A stretch of 27,200 bases of DNA, taken from contig JAWQRM010000182.1 in the NCBI GenBank assembly GCA_033557675.1, forward strand, positions 1 through 27,200, written 5' to 3'. Of this stretch, positions 9,441-19,916 are shown one piece after another. The translations under genes were made by a program, and so were the position numbers. Under the pieces are notes generated by a model, which did not search any database, was not told where the DNA came from, and was given only the letters and a program-made list of their open reading frames with translations. The stretch is from Coptodactyla brooksi (lineage: Eukaryota; Arthropoda; Insecta; Coleoptera; Scarabaeidae). The stretch's first letter is position 1. Each line of letters begins with the position of its first letter.

Positions 9441-11300
9441 GATATCAGGCTCTGTCTTTATTAAACCTATTCCTACATTCAATATCTAAACATTTAACTT
9501 CGTCTAAGAATCTGTTGTTAGACACATACCAAAGTAATTTTCGTTTTCTACTACTTCATATTCAAAGAGCCATGTAAATATATTTTGTTTGACCCTGGTT
9601 TATACGAACTTTCTAATCTGCCCAAGATACTTTTGATAACATTCACTACAACTTACTTTATATATTAAACTTTTTTCTAACATATCTATTTTAACTTTTA
9701 GATAAACTAATAATGCTTTTAACTTATGATTAGACTAAAAAACCAAGCTCGTGTCTGCCTTATTGAAATTTTTTGGAAGACCCCAAGGGGATTGAGAAAT
9801 ATAACGAATAACATGAAGGTATATTTTTTATATTCATATTATAAATACAAATATATTCATTTGTAATATATTATTAATAATATATTTATATTACTTTCAC
9901 AAGATATATCCGAAACAACTGCCTTCGTATCGAATGCTGCAGCCACAGAATTGATTGTTGTTTAGTTGCAATTTATTTACAATGGAATAGAATTTCCTAT
10001 GTCAAAATATCAACTATAAAAAAAACCTTTCATCTACACAAAAAAAATCGCTTTTTATCCCTAATGAAATATTTTCACCACTTTTCATTGCAATTTACAC
10101 AACCACTGGCTGAACAATGCAAACGCAGTACATTCAAAGCAACAAAATGCTGGGACTGCAAATATTAATTTAAATTCCTTGGTGTCTCGATATGGAACCA
10201 TGTTCCCTTTTTACATTCACTGCGGGCATTGTTAGGTAACGTATAGAATTGAATACGTTCAATAATTTTCATTTTCTTATGAAATCAAATAGTACAATAT
10301 TAGAAGAGAAATTTCTGAAACGTTAGCAATCTGGCATAAATTCAGGTATATAAAATAGGTTGACATTATTTGTTATAAATTTAAAAACATCTAATAAATC
10401 AGAAATAATTGTTTACACACACATACTCACTTGAGTGACAATAGTTTAATACCTATTTCTCCCTAGAGTTAAACATCAGCTGCTATTTGAAGCTATCTTG
10501 TTGTCTGTCCGTATTTGTTCCGTGGTTATACAAAAACAAATGATGTATACGTAAAGCGATAAATATGTGAATCCGTAGGTTATGGCTTATTGTAGTGTTG
10601 ACATTATAACATTAAATTAATAAATCTGATTAAAGTGATAATCAATTTTTTTGCCATTCTTAGCAAAGAGCATTTTCAATCTCAATTTCAATTTGTAGTC
10701 AAGTTTATTGTAAGCTTTAATTGCTTTAGATGTAGACGAAACGCCTGATAAATTTGGGACAAAAAATTATTATTGTTATTTTAACGTCATATTATGTCCA
10801 ATTTACGGTATTTATTGTGAGATAACAAATAAGTATACATTGTTTGTCCGTGTCCAATCTGTAGATTAAACACATGCTTAAATTCGATATAAATGTCATT
10901 GTATTTATCATTACTCGAATCATTGAACTCTCATTGATCATTGATATATGTAAGTGGATAAACTGAAGTAACTAATAGGCTAAATTTTAAATTTTACAGA
11001 AATTGAATGCAAAAGCTATTTTCAAATTGTTTTTTCTGTGTTCATTACCACCTTTCAGTACTCCCAATACTTGTAGTTTAATTACAATTTTGTGTCCACC
11101 TATTTTTAGCTAATAGCTATTGAATTATTTGCAAAATATGCAACGTTCATATGCCGGACGACTCTAGAAATTCACAATGTTTCATTAAAATCTGAATTCT
11201 GGTTTTATCTGAATCTGAATTGTTTTCTTTTCAATATAATTAGCACAAGTACTAAAGTAGTCTTGAAAATGACCTAAAAGCTCAATCTTTCCTTTCTTGT
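9441..11300. other. AT-rich non-coding stretch, no gene seen
   Basis: No open frame here has recognisable content. It contains AT-rich palindromic sequence near 9820-9895, including a perfect 22-bp palindrome at 9865-9886 whose half is AATATATTATT. No termini, splice-like exons or tandem repeats can be supported in the rest. Confidence 0.5.
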
Positions 11301-11356
11301 TTAGAGATTTTGCAAAGTTAAATAAGCCACCGCTACGCTAAAACCGGAGTTTGTTT

Positions 11357-11399
11357 GCTTGATGCACGTTTCGCCGACCATGTCAGCATCATCAGAAGC
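11357..11399 (-). ncRNA. hammerhead-ribozyme-like motif, locus 1
   Basis: On the minus strand the order is GCTT, CTGATGA, a hairpin with stem GCTGAC/GTCGGC (six pairs, one G-U) and loop ATG, then GAAAC, GTGC, ATC and AAGC. This is the plan of a type I hammerhead: helix I (GCTT/AAGC, four pairs touching the core), core CUGAUGA, helix II, GAAA, a tiny helix III, and a cleavage triplet position. Two departures are visible: one extra U between the CUGAUGA box and helix II, and triplet AUC where GUH is expected. Penelope-like retroelements are known to carry such minimal hammerheads. No Penelope reverse transcriptase is visible nearby, so this would be a solo remnant. Confidence 0.45.
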
Positions 11400-13293
11400 G
11401 ACGAAGACAAATACTTGTATTGGGCAAGACAAGAATTTGGAACAAGACCGTTGGAATAAGTGTATCATCCTTGAAGAGAACTGATGAAAAATAAAATTGA
11501 TTTTTAACAAAAAAAAAGTTGTTTTCATTGCAAGTGCCAGGACTTTTCAATCCATATAGTATGTAAGAAGGTATAAGGGTTTAGAACTAGGGGGTATATT
11601 AATTTTTAGATTGTAACCATTGTAACCTTGTCATTGAGGTAGATCGTATATACTACAATACTAGGCCAAAGCAAAACTTTTAACATATCGGTTTTGGTCC
11701 ACATTATTGTTATACATTGGTTATTTCTGTGATGTTATAACTGTCAACTCAGTTTGATATAATGAACAAATCTATTTCTAGACTTCATTAAGTTGGCACA
11801 GCTGGAATGATTACCATATGTAACCAAGATAATGGTTTTTCGAACAGCAAAAGTACCTACGTGGCTACTTGGAATAAAGTAATAACATTAATAACTTTTA
11901 TTAGTATAAAAATAAGTATAATAAATTATTTGTATTGTCAAATAAGTAAAGTATCATTTCCTAACACAAACCTGTGTCAGCATGATAACCTGACAACACC
12001 TGACAACAACAGTCAGCACCTGACAACAAAGCCCAAAATTCCAATGTTAATACTGGATGTCGTTTTAACTCTAACTGATCGAATCGTTTAAATCTCCTAA
12101 ACAACTCATTATGCATACACAGCTTTTCCCAACATTGAAACAGTTATAATAAACACTTCATATCAAGGAATAACATTGGACGTGGGAACTTTTGCTCCTT
12201 GAGGAATAATCGGATTGAATATCTGTGATAAATATTCAAGCTGTTCTCTTCTTTCATAAATAGAAGAAACTGAAAGTATAGATAATAATATTATATTTTA
12301 TAAATATACAAATATATTATATTATATTTGTTTTATAATTTAAACTAATGAGTTCCAGTAGTATGATTATTTCATTATTTAAAATTTGAACACTGTGGCT
12401 ACTGTCGACATCAAACTCAAGTAATTAAAAATTTCGTTTCAGATTTGAAAAAAAAATATGAACCATGCCATACTCAAAGTGGGACCGACTTCGGCCAATA
12501 AAGCAGGAAATAACAATAATGATAGCTTTTGCAAACACAGGGTTATGGCGAAACAGCAAAAGGTCAGTACGCCACAAAAATAGACTGCCAAAACTGCCAA
12601 AGGAGCTTCTCGTAAATGATTTTACACGGCTTCCTCCTTCCTACTGACATTATTATAGTTTACTAACAGTTATCTTCAGTATTCCTTTTATATGCAGTTT
12701 ATACATATTTTAATACCAAGGGATTTTCAAATGTACGTAATTTGGCGAGTGATTTTTATGGTAGCAGATATGAGACCAACATTTTGCGATGAATATTTTA
12801 GTGAGGTCATTTTCATGCAGAAACCTTTTGTGGCGTCCCAAACCAACCTAACTTATTTGTTAAAAACTTTGCCTTGTTGAAACCAAACGTTGTAATTGAG
12901 ATGCTTATGTTTTTTGTGTCTTTTTTATAATTTTATATTATTTCTGTAATTTCTGCTTGGTCGGATGTAAAAATTCCTCACTATAAATATTGTGCAAGGA
13001 CGAACAAAAGCGCATTCCAAAATTATACTCTCTTGGCCATTTTCCAATGATCTGATGGCGCTTAGTTTAAAGTTACACTAATATATTTCAGTTCCTAACA
13101 TACTTTACAGTTTTTCTAATCCCAAGAATATTTCGAAAGAACGGAATAACTATTCCTAGAATACTATTTTATTTATGAGGTTGGTATATATGATTTTAAC
13201 AGTTATAGCTGCTCGGATTTTATTTCATTTCTTATCTGCTTATTCTGCTATTCTATGCAGTTTTAAGTGTACTATAGTCTTTATACCTATATA
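11400..13293. other. AT-rich non-coding stretch, no gene seen
   Basis: Open frames of 60-94 codons (11807-12091, 12465-12647, 12692-12880, 13175-13432, all plus) show no recognisable domain. CCTGACAACA-type phrases repeat three times between 11988 and 12028, a small local repeat. Near 12280-12345 the sequence is almost pure A/T. I find nothing else to support. Confidence 0.5.
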
Positions 13294-14741
13294 CAGTAAA
13301 CTGCAGACGTATCACGCACTCTGCTGTCGCATACCTCTAATAATAAATTGCTTGCTTAAAGTCGCGCCATCCCTCTGGGAAAGTTGTTATAGTAAACGTC
13401 TTCACGTCTGCAAAGGTGAAAATGAAAGTTAATCTTAAACCTATACAACCCATACAGCTTTATATAAATAAAGGAGAAAGTAGTTGTGACAGTAGTTGTC
13501 AAAATAAGTACGTAGTGTTTTAACTTGAACACAAAATGGCTAAGTTAAGTGATTAAGAGAAAGAATAGAAATATTAATGATGGTGGAGTTTAGGAACAGC
13601 AGAAGGAGGCATCAAGAAGTATGCGATGTTTTTAATGAGGTTCATCCAAATCGACAGATATCATGTTCAATAGTGACAAAAACTTTACAAAAGTATAACA
13701 CAAGTGGAACAGTCGGCAATTTACCAAAAAGTAGACGGTTAGAAACTGTAACAAATGAAGATGTAGCTTAAAATATTGATATATCTGTAGAGGAAAATGC
13801 TCATTTATCTACTAATGAACTGGCAAATATGCACGAAATTAGCCGTCCTTCGGTAGGAAGGATATTAAGACGAGAAAAATATCATCCGTACAAAATTAGT
13901 CTTGATCAAAAACTCTTCGAAGATGATTTCGACAGACGTTTAGAATTTTGTGAAACAATGATGGATATTTGCAACCGTTATAATCTCACTGGGTTCAGGA
14001 GGTTCATACGCAACATCCCCAAAAATTAAATATCTAGGCCAGTATTTACAATAACAGAATTATGAGGCCTTTCTTCTTACAAGAAACTTTAAACGGATAA
14101 AGGTATTTAGAGCTTTTAGACACACAAATGATTCCGGCGCTGGAGGTAAATGAACAATTGCCAAATAATATATGGTTTCAGCAGGAGGGGGCATCACCCC
14201 ATTATACTCGCATTATTCGAAATCGTTTAGACAGGACATTTTATCACAGATGGATTGGAAGAAGAGGTATCATTGAATAGCCTGCGCGATCCCCCGACCT
14301 TAACCCACTGGACTTCTTTCTAAAGTCCATAGTTTATGTTAATAGACCTAATAATTTGCAAAAGCCAGCTGAAAAAATAACCAAAGAAATTCAGATAATT
14401 CCACCAGAAATAATAGCCAACATTACAGTAGAATTTACAAATCGACTTGAGTACTGTCAAAAAGTAAACGGTTACACCGTTTTATGTCAGTGTTCTGTAA
14501 CTTATTTCATTTTGGTTAATAATGTGATTGTGTATTTAATAGACTACTAGATCTCATTATCTCGGTTGGCACTGAAATAAAAAATATTGAACCACGTATT
14601 TTTGTACTCGTAATAAAATGCTCCTTTCGAAACTAAAATTATATACATGTTTCATTATAAATTTTAAAATCGGCATTACTTCCGGTTAAACCGATGGTTC
14701 AAAACAGTTGAAAAAACTCAAAGTAAATGCGCAATTTACTG
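13294..14741 (+). mobile_element. Tc1/mariner-superfamily transposon, 1448 bp, inactive
   Basis: The left end reads CAGTAAACTGC (13294-13304) and the right end GCAATTTACTG (14731-14741), an 11-bp terminal inverted repeat with one mismatch. Each end is flanked by TA (13292-13293 and 14742-14743), the target duplication used by this superfamily. CAGT is a usual first tetranucleotide for Tc1-like ends. The interior holds a single decayed transposase reading frame in the same left-to-right orientation. The right flank runs straight into a (TA)n microsatellite, so the exact right TA is ambiguous, but the termini are well defined. Confidence 0.75.
13536..14555 (+). pseudogene. Tc1/mariner-superfamily transposase relic
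   Basis: The start is probably ATG 13536 (MAKLSD), followed by a one-base frameshift near 13554. The N-terminal paired helix-turn-helix region reads RRHQEVCDVFNEVHPNRQIS, then LPKSRRLETVTNEDVA, a stop at 13769, then RPSVGRILRREKYHPYKI and EDDFDRRLEFCETMM. After about 13985 a deletion removes the FSDE-type block holding the first catalytic Asp. The frame resumes with WVQEVHTQHPQKLNI, a stop at 14035, PFFLQETLNG, a stop at 14098, then NNIWFQQEGASPHY. Here the second catalytic Asp of QQDGA is Glu (codon 14185). A stop at 14278 replaces the Trp of EWPARSPDL, whose Asp (14296) is retained, 36 residues after the Glu. The tail IIPPEIIANITVEF and YCQKVNGY matches the family C-terminus. Four in-frame stops and at least two frame changes show it is dead. 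Confidence 0.85.
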
Positions 14742-14779
<38 letters not shown>

Positions 14780-14880
14780 GAAATTTCGTTTGAATTCGTC
14801 TAAAAATTCCAGAAATATTTACTTGGTTCCACACATTTGCCCAACAATATATATATATATATATATGTATATATATGTAT
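14742..14880. repeat. two (TA)n microsatellites
   Basis: (TA)n tracts lie at 14742-14777 and 14845-14880, separated by about 67 bp of ordinary sequence. The first directly abuts the mariner right end, where the TA target duplication lies. Either the element inserted into a pre-existing TA tract or the target TA later expanded. Confidence 0.9.
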
Positions 14881-15785
14881 ATTTCATTTCTGTTTTTATC
14901 ATATTTTTCTAAAGCTCCGAAGAGAATTTGCAAAGTGAGAATATTATTTTTAAAATTTTGTCATTATTTAATGTCAATTTATTTGACTCGAATCAATATT
15001 CAACCATCGACTGTGCAACTCGCGCTGCTTCTAGCAATTCCTGAACAATTTCGCAGTTTACAGCGATATAGCAGTCTAGCAGATCATTAATATAAATTAG
15101 AAACATCAGTGGTCCCAGGATAGATCCCTGGGGCACACCAAATTCCATCTTCCTTCTTTCTGATGTCACGCCATTCATTATCACTTTATGTCTGGCTAGT
15201 GAAGTTATAAAGCTTAAGTTTTTGCAGTAGCAGATCACGCGGTACACAGCCGCATGACAAGGCCTTTGACAAATCGCAGAATATCTATAATTTTTGCTCC
15301 TCTGCTTCGGATGTTTCTAGTAATGTTTCTACAAGATCTAATATTGCGAGAGTTGTGTTCTTATTTTTCCTGAATTCCTTTCTCCCGTGATAAAAGAGAT
15401 TACTGCTTTCGAAAGAAAATGTTATTTGATTCACTAAATAACTTTTCAAAAAATTTAGATACTACTTTCAATGGTCGATAATTATTTAGATGCTTTGGAT
15501 CTCCCTCCTTAAGGACCGGTATGGTGAGAGCCTCCTTCAGCAGGTCAGGAAATGTTAATGTTGTTATTGGAAGGTTAACTAGTTTGGCCAAAGGTGACAC
15601 TATAAGGGTTTTCACTGCTTTTGTTACTTCTATATTCATGCCGTAGATATTTCTATTTCTAACGTTACGATTATGTAATGTGTGAATACAATCTTTCACA
15701 GTGTTGCATGAAACCGGCTCAGAAACAAGCTACTTAGTAGTAACAAAAAAAATCAGAAAAGACTTCACATATAGGAAAATCACCT
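14880..15785 (-). pseudogene. non-LTR (jockey/CR1-like) reverse transcriptase relic
   Basis: Reading from 15785 downward, the first recognisable segment includes VKDCIHTLHNRNVRNRNIYG, then FPDLLKEALTIPVLKEGDP with HLNNYRP (the conserved finger region). Next, between about 15390 and 15245 in shifted frames, come [19 protein letters not shown] and IFCDLSKAL, the motif A region whose first Asp is present. The 15247-14993 frame gives [14 protein letters not shown] and [20 protein letters not shown] (motif B, 15108-15140). The YADD catalytic box expected after INDL is absent; the frame passes directly to [14 protein letters not shown] and, after a stop, to FESNKLTLNNDK. The YADD region has therefore been deleted. 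No endonuclease domain is present, consistent with a 5'-truncated LINE copy. Confidence 0.8.
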
Positions 15786-16720
15786 GATATGAGTCTCTTA
15801 TATTTTTTTCTAGTTTTTTCTGTTGTTTAAATAGTTGATGTTCTGGGTATTATTTAGCCATTTAACATACCAACTCCTACCGGTTCCTCAGATCCCACAG
15901 GCGAGCTCTTTTTTATCTTTTACCCAAGCACTTTTTTAATAGAAAAGAACTTGAATAGTTTTGCATTAAAATATTCTTAAAGTACTGACATTTTTGATTC
16001 ACGGACAGCCCACTACTGTCTAGAGGACTCTAGTTTTCTTATTCAATCAGGTTATAAAGTTAATTTAGGCCCTGTTCAATTATAGGCCTGCTGATTTCTT
16101 GTGTGGTGACATCTTAATGTCTGGTAGGGATAACTTTATCAGTTGTCCATCGTAATCAGAAACATCCACGCAAATACGTCTTTCGTGAAGACTACGAAAC
16201 ATTCAAGTGTAGACCATTGGATAATAAGAATTATGATTACAAGGGATGTAAGTCAAATAATAATACATTGTATTATGTTGTGCTCCAAAGTTTGCATGCG
16301 CACCACAACATTGCAATGCGAACATGCGCACCACACATTACAGGTATCTCTTAATTTATCCCGAATACTCGAAAGTAGGTAAATAATCTGCGTAAGGAAA
16401 TGTGTCCTTTGTTCACATCCAACGTTGTTCTAACATATGGGTGCCTGGTAAAAAACGGCTAATGCTGTGGGGTTGTCATTTATGGTCCAATTTTAAAAAA
16501 CTAAATTAAATAGTATGAAATTAATACTATTTCAGGTGTAGCTAATATTTCTAGCGTCCACTACATTTAACATATGATGATCAGTTTGATGTTTTTAAAT
16601 GTCACGATATAAATCTTTGTGGTTAACATTGTGGGTTATTTTCTTCCGAATCCAACAATGTAACAGAAAATGATACTTCCTTGTACGATTTCGAGCAAAA
16701 AAATTTGCTGAAATGTGTAC
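15786..16720. other. AT-rich non-coding stretch
   Basis: No gene supported. ATGCGCACCACA occurs twice (about 16298 and 16324) as a short local repeat, and an open frame at 16143-16382 (plus) has no recognisable content. Up to about 15790 there may still be LINE-derived sequence; beyond that I see no link. Confidence 0.45.
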
Positions 16721-16726
16721 ACGATT

Positions 16727-16898
16727 GCAACTGTCAAGATTCAAGCGTGTTGTGAAAAACAAAAAGCCATCATGGCACGGCCACGATACACCAAATATTA
16801 CCAATTCACAGCGGTTTACTAAGTTGACATTTGGTGTATCATGGTCGTAGCAGGGACGCTTCTTGTTTTTCACGGCACGCTTCAATTTTGGCAGTTGC
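16727..16898. repeat. long inverted repeat with 73-bp arms and a 26-bp spacer
   Basis: The left arm (16727-16799) and right arm (16826-16898) are inverted copies at roughly 75-80% identity by eye. Shared blocks include GCAACTG, AAGCGTG, GTGAAAAACAA and GATACACCAAAT. A transcript of either strand would fold into a long imperfect hairpin. A 111-codon minus-strand frame (16930-16595) spans it, but it is explained by the fold and shows no domain. It could be a fold-back element or MITE, or a hairpin-RNA precursor. Confidence 0.75.
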
Positions 16899-18210
16899 AG
16901 TAGCTGGCATTGTAATATATCCCATGGCATTGTGATATATCGTTGGATTAGGAAAAAAGTAATCTATAATATTAAGTAAAATAATGTACACCGTGCATTA
17001 AAAAAATAAGCTGACTGTCATATGTTAAATGTTATGAAGGCTAGAAAGATTAGCTATACCTAATAACTAATAGTGTTCGTTTCACCATTTAATTTGGTTT
17101 GGAGAAGGGATATCTAATAGAAATTGAAGGCTACATATCTAACCATTTACGTCTGAAACGGTTTTTGGAAAAGGACTTGCTGACTCATTCCATTTCTTTC
17201 CAACTTCAATAATTCTAATGTTTTAATAAACATATGTAAAATATTAGTTGTGCCAGTAGTCCTTCAGCCACTCTTTGGAGTAGAACATAATGCCCTTAAC
17301 ACACTCTGAAGAAATTGGAATTCGAATTATAATCTGAAGTTTTTTTTTAAGAAAATGATAATATGCGATAACTTAATCAAAGACGTTTTATTTTCTTTTT
17401 GATTTGAGGGACGTACAATGCGTAGGTAAACGCAAAGTTTTCAGAAAATCCGCTTTCCTCTTGGATGAACGGCTAAAAACCACTTTAGGTTCTTCACAAG
17501 AAATTTTAGAGAAAGCGAAATCCGTAATTAATTAAAACGTAATTTCAATTGTAAATCTGCAGCATATTTTTCGGACAGCCATCAGTTCGAAATGTATATC
17601 ATATTTGCGGACAGAGGGGGCATTTCTTTTTATATTCACTATCTTTAAGTTTAATTGCATATCTTTATTATTAATACACTTAACAAGCTTGAGTATATTA
17701 TCATTAATATCATTAAACTCCTAATGGTGTGCGTTATTAAAATCTTGCGAAAGGTATAGTAGGATATTCCAACGAAAATAATAAGTTAACGACATTTCCG
17801 CCTAAATCGATAGTTTAATTAAATTGTCATACTCGCCATGTTCGCAATGTTGAATAATAATATAAATTATTACAAATATGCAAACAGATATGTTGAACAA
17901 TGGGAATCTACGCTATGTATCTGCACTATGGGAATCTGCACTATGCACTAATCTTTGACGTCGATGGAGATAAAAGTCACACTTCTCATATTTACTAAAA
18001 AAAGCTCTTTATCCGTCAAAAATTTTCCCAGGTCTTATAAAGGGTTGTACAAGAAAGTTGGTCTTTAAAATCTTATATTTCAAACTATATCCCGTCGTAT
18101 CCCATTTAAAAGCTAACGTTTTTAAATGATAACGAATGATGAAAATTTATATGATGAATACTGTCATTTTCTTGACATCTTCAAAATTCACCCTGTTGGA
18201 AGAATATTAA
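16899..18210. other. AT-rich non-coding stretch
   Basis: GGCATTGTAATATATCC and GGCATTGTGATATATCG form a near-duplicate at about 16907-16941. CGGACAG occurs twice near 17574 and 17611. I see no coding region or element boundary that I can support. Confidence 0.45.
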
Positions 18211-18254
18211 GTGATGTACTATGAACGTGTCACAGGCATTATCGTAACCAAATC

Positions 18255-18525
18255 TGGTGTTTTCTTTCTCATTCACTACTTTTTTACACTCTTCATCGTC
18301 CCGTTCTTTTCTTTACTGTTTTCCTATGTATTGTTCTTCCGCTGTTTCCTTTATTATTTTTTTTTATTTTTTTCACAATTCTCTTATTTGCTGTATTCGC
18401 TGCGATTTCTGCTGCATTACACTTGTTTGTATTTCTGTTCTACATTTGTATCTCTTTTTTTTCATTGTGTATTAAAGTCACGTTCTTTTTCTTACGTTTT
18501 TGTTTTATTTTCTACCTTAGCATTG
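18255..18525. repeat. low-complexity pyrimidine-rich tract (plus strand)
   Basis: The plus strand is dominated by T and C for about 270 bp, with many TTC and CTTT runs and few purines. This alone creates three overlapping open frames whose translations are almost wholly F, S, L, Y and C. They should not be read as membrane proteins. Confidence 0.8.
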
Positions 18526-18649
18526 CTGCTACCATACGATGGTGTGCGTTAGCACATCGGAAATGTATATATTTTAAACATACATATGAGGATAAGAGGA
18601 ATTTTAAACTTCAATATCTTTTACACCACATCTCGTAATTATACATATA

Positions 18650-18910
18650 CTGCAGTGAACGCTAGTATTAATTGCTAATATTAAGCCCTAATTCGCGATG
18701 TCCTTGTAAAACAACGCATGCCGGCTCTGATTTCGTAATTAATGAACGGCTAATTGATCCCTTAGAACACGGGTGCAAGTGTTCAGGCTACCTAACGTGG
18801 AAAATAGGCTCGCCTACTCGATAATTAATTGTTCACGTACATTGCAACCGTATTTAGCGCACCAATTAGCGTTTTACTGGTGGTCAAGCACACCTGAACT
18901 GTATCACCAT
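18650..18910. promoter_or_regulatory. homeodomain-core-rich single-copy block (candidate enhancer)
   Basis: Within about 130 bp lie TAATTAAT (18736-18743), CTAATTGA (18750), ATAATTAATT (18821-18830) and CCAATTAG (18862), all carrying the TAATT core bound by many homeodomain proteins. CACCTG, a Snail/bHLH-type E-box, is at 18891-18896. The block is more GC-rich than its neighbours and is not repeated in this window. Enhancer function is inferred from motif density only. Confidence 0.35.
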
Positions 18911-19081
18911 GTACTGGTACAGTGGACCCAACTACACTGCAGTAGTTGAACGATATATGCTTATATCACGTTTACTTATGCATATGGTAATTAAACATTT
19001 TTATCTGCAGCATTTGTTTGTCATTTCAAAAAAAGACTGCATACCAAAGACAACTATTTTTTCGGTCGGAGGAGTATAAGA

Positions 19082-19112
19082 TTAACCCATTAGCTGCCAC
19101 GACCCCCATTTG
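19082..19112 (+). mobile_element. piggyBac-like terminus with TTAA
   Basis: TTAA (19082-19085) is followed directly by CCCATTAGCTGCCACGACCC and a near-palindromic CCCCATTTGGGG. PiggyBac-superfamily elements insert at TTAA and usually begin with CCC. No matching GGGTTAA right end was found downstream, so the element would be truncated or rearranged. The motif is seen; the family call is inferred. Confidence 0.4.
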
Positions 19113-19382
19113 GGGATTTTTGAGTTTTACGTGTACCACTCAGCACCAAAAATATATTTGGTACCCCTGACAGTTTAGTTTCCTTATATATACATTTCTT
19201 TATTATATTTTTGGTTTGGTTTTTATATTGTAATAAAATACCGGACATAAATATGTAATTTTGAGGTAACGATCTGTTGCTTACTCAGTCTTCTGTTTTT
19301 CATTGAAACGATTTCATTGATCATCTTATAACGATGTGAAATTGATGTTGAGACTTGCTGATATTGTCCAATGTGAATTTTG

Positions 19383-19637
19383 AAGCAATTATTACTCGAC
19401 TGCTCTGAATTCTTCTACAAGCGCAGACCCAAATAACAATAATGTAACTAGAACTGTACAAAAACCAAAACGTATGAAAAAACTAATAGGAAGCGTCGAA
19501 AAAAATTCAGATTGGCAAAAAGTACAAAAGGAAGGTTCAAGGGTAGGTAGGAAGGAAGGAAGTTTTCTACAAAAGGAAGGTTCAAAACGTGTTCCCGAAA
19601 GAAAGCTAGTACAAAACAAATGTAAGAAGATGTAACT
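19383..19637 (+). pseudogene. basic TE-like coding relic, 84 codons open
   Basis: The plus-strand frame is open from a stop just before 19383 to the stop at 19635, with no obvious start. It is rich in Lys, Arg and Asn and includes DPNNNNVTRTVQKPKRM, NSDWQKVQKEG, VGRKEGSFLQKEGSKRVPER and QNKCKKM. The layout (Trp with basic residues, a repeated KEGS stretch, then a VPxRxL phrase and a Cys-Lys end) recalls a basic N-terminal region found in some insect TE proteins, but I cannot name the family. GTACAAAAGGAAGGTTCA and CTACAAAAGGAAGGTTCA are internal repeats. It lies about 300 bp inside the piggyBac-like end, so the two may belong together. Confidence 0.35.
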
Positions 19638-19875
19638 TCGGGTTACATGTGAATTGTATGGAAACATGGTATAAATAACAGCTATTTTTGTATGTATAAG
19701 ATAACGCGTATAATAAGAGAAATAGTTTCTTATTAGTTTTTTCAAAAATATGAAATATTTTCAAAACAAAACATAATTTGAATGTAATATATATCCGGCC
19801 AAAAATTAAAAAAAAATGTTAGGCAATAACGTACTCGCCCTAAAAAATAAATTCAAGTACAACCGTCGTATTTGA

Positions 19876-19916
<41 letters not shown>

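Noticed and set aside
10720..10760. A GAAACGCCTGAT phrase resembling the hammerhead-like loci
   Set aside because: There is no CTGANG box upstream and no hairpin before GAAACG.
11301..11528. 75-codon minus-strand ORF containing DDADMVGETC
   Set aside because: This translation is of the hammerhead-like repeat; the conservation is better explained by RNA structure than by protein.
14736..14933. 65-codon minus-strand ORF with Ile-Tyr repeats
   Set aside because: It is the translation of (TA)n microsatellites.
16595..16930. 111-codon minus-strand ORF
   Set aside because: It spans both arms of the inverted repeat, so its content mirrors itself on opposite strands; no domain is visible.
18211..18638. 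Three overlapping plus-strand ORFs (72-113 codons) that look like hydrophobic membrane proteins
   Set aside because: They lie in a low-complexity T/C-rich tract. The F/S/L/Y-rich composition in three frames at once is a base-composition artefact.
19392..19745. 117-codon minus-strand ORF
   Set aside because: Its sense-strand partner is a basic TE-like frame, and the antisense translation (F/S/P/L-rich) is the complement of Lys-rich codons.
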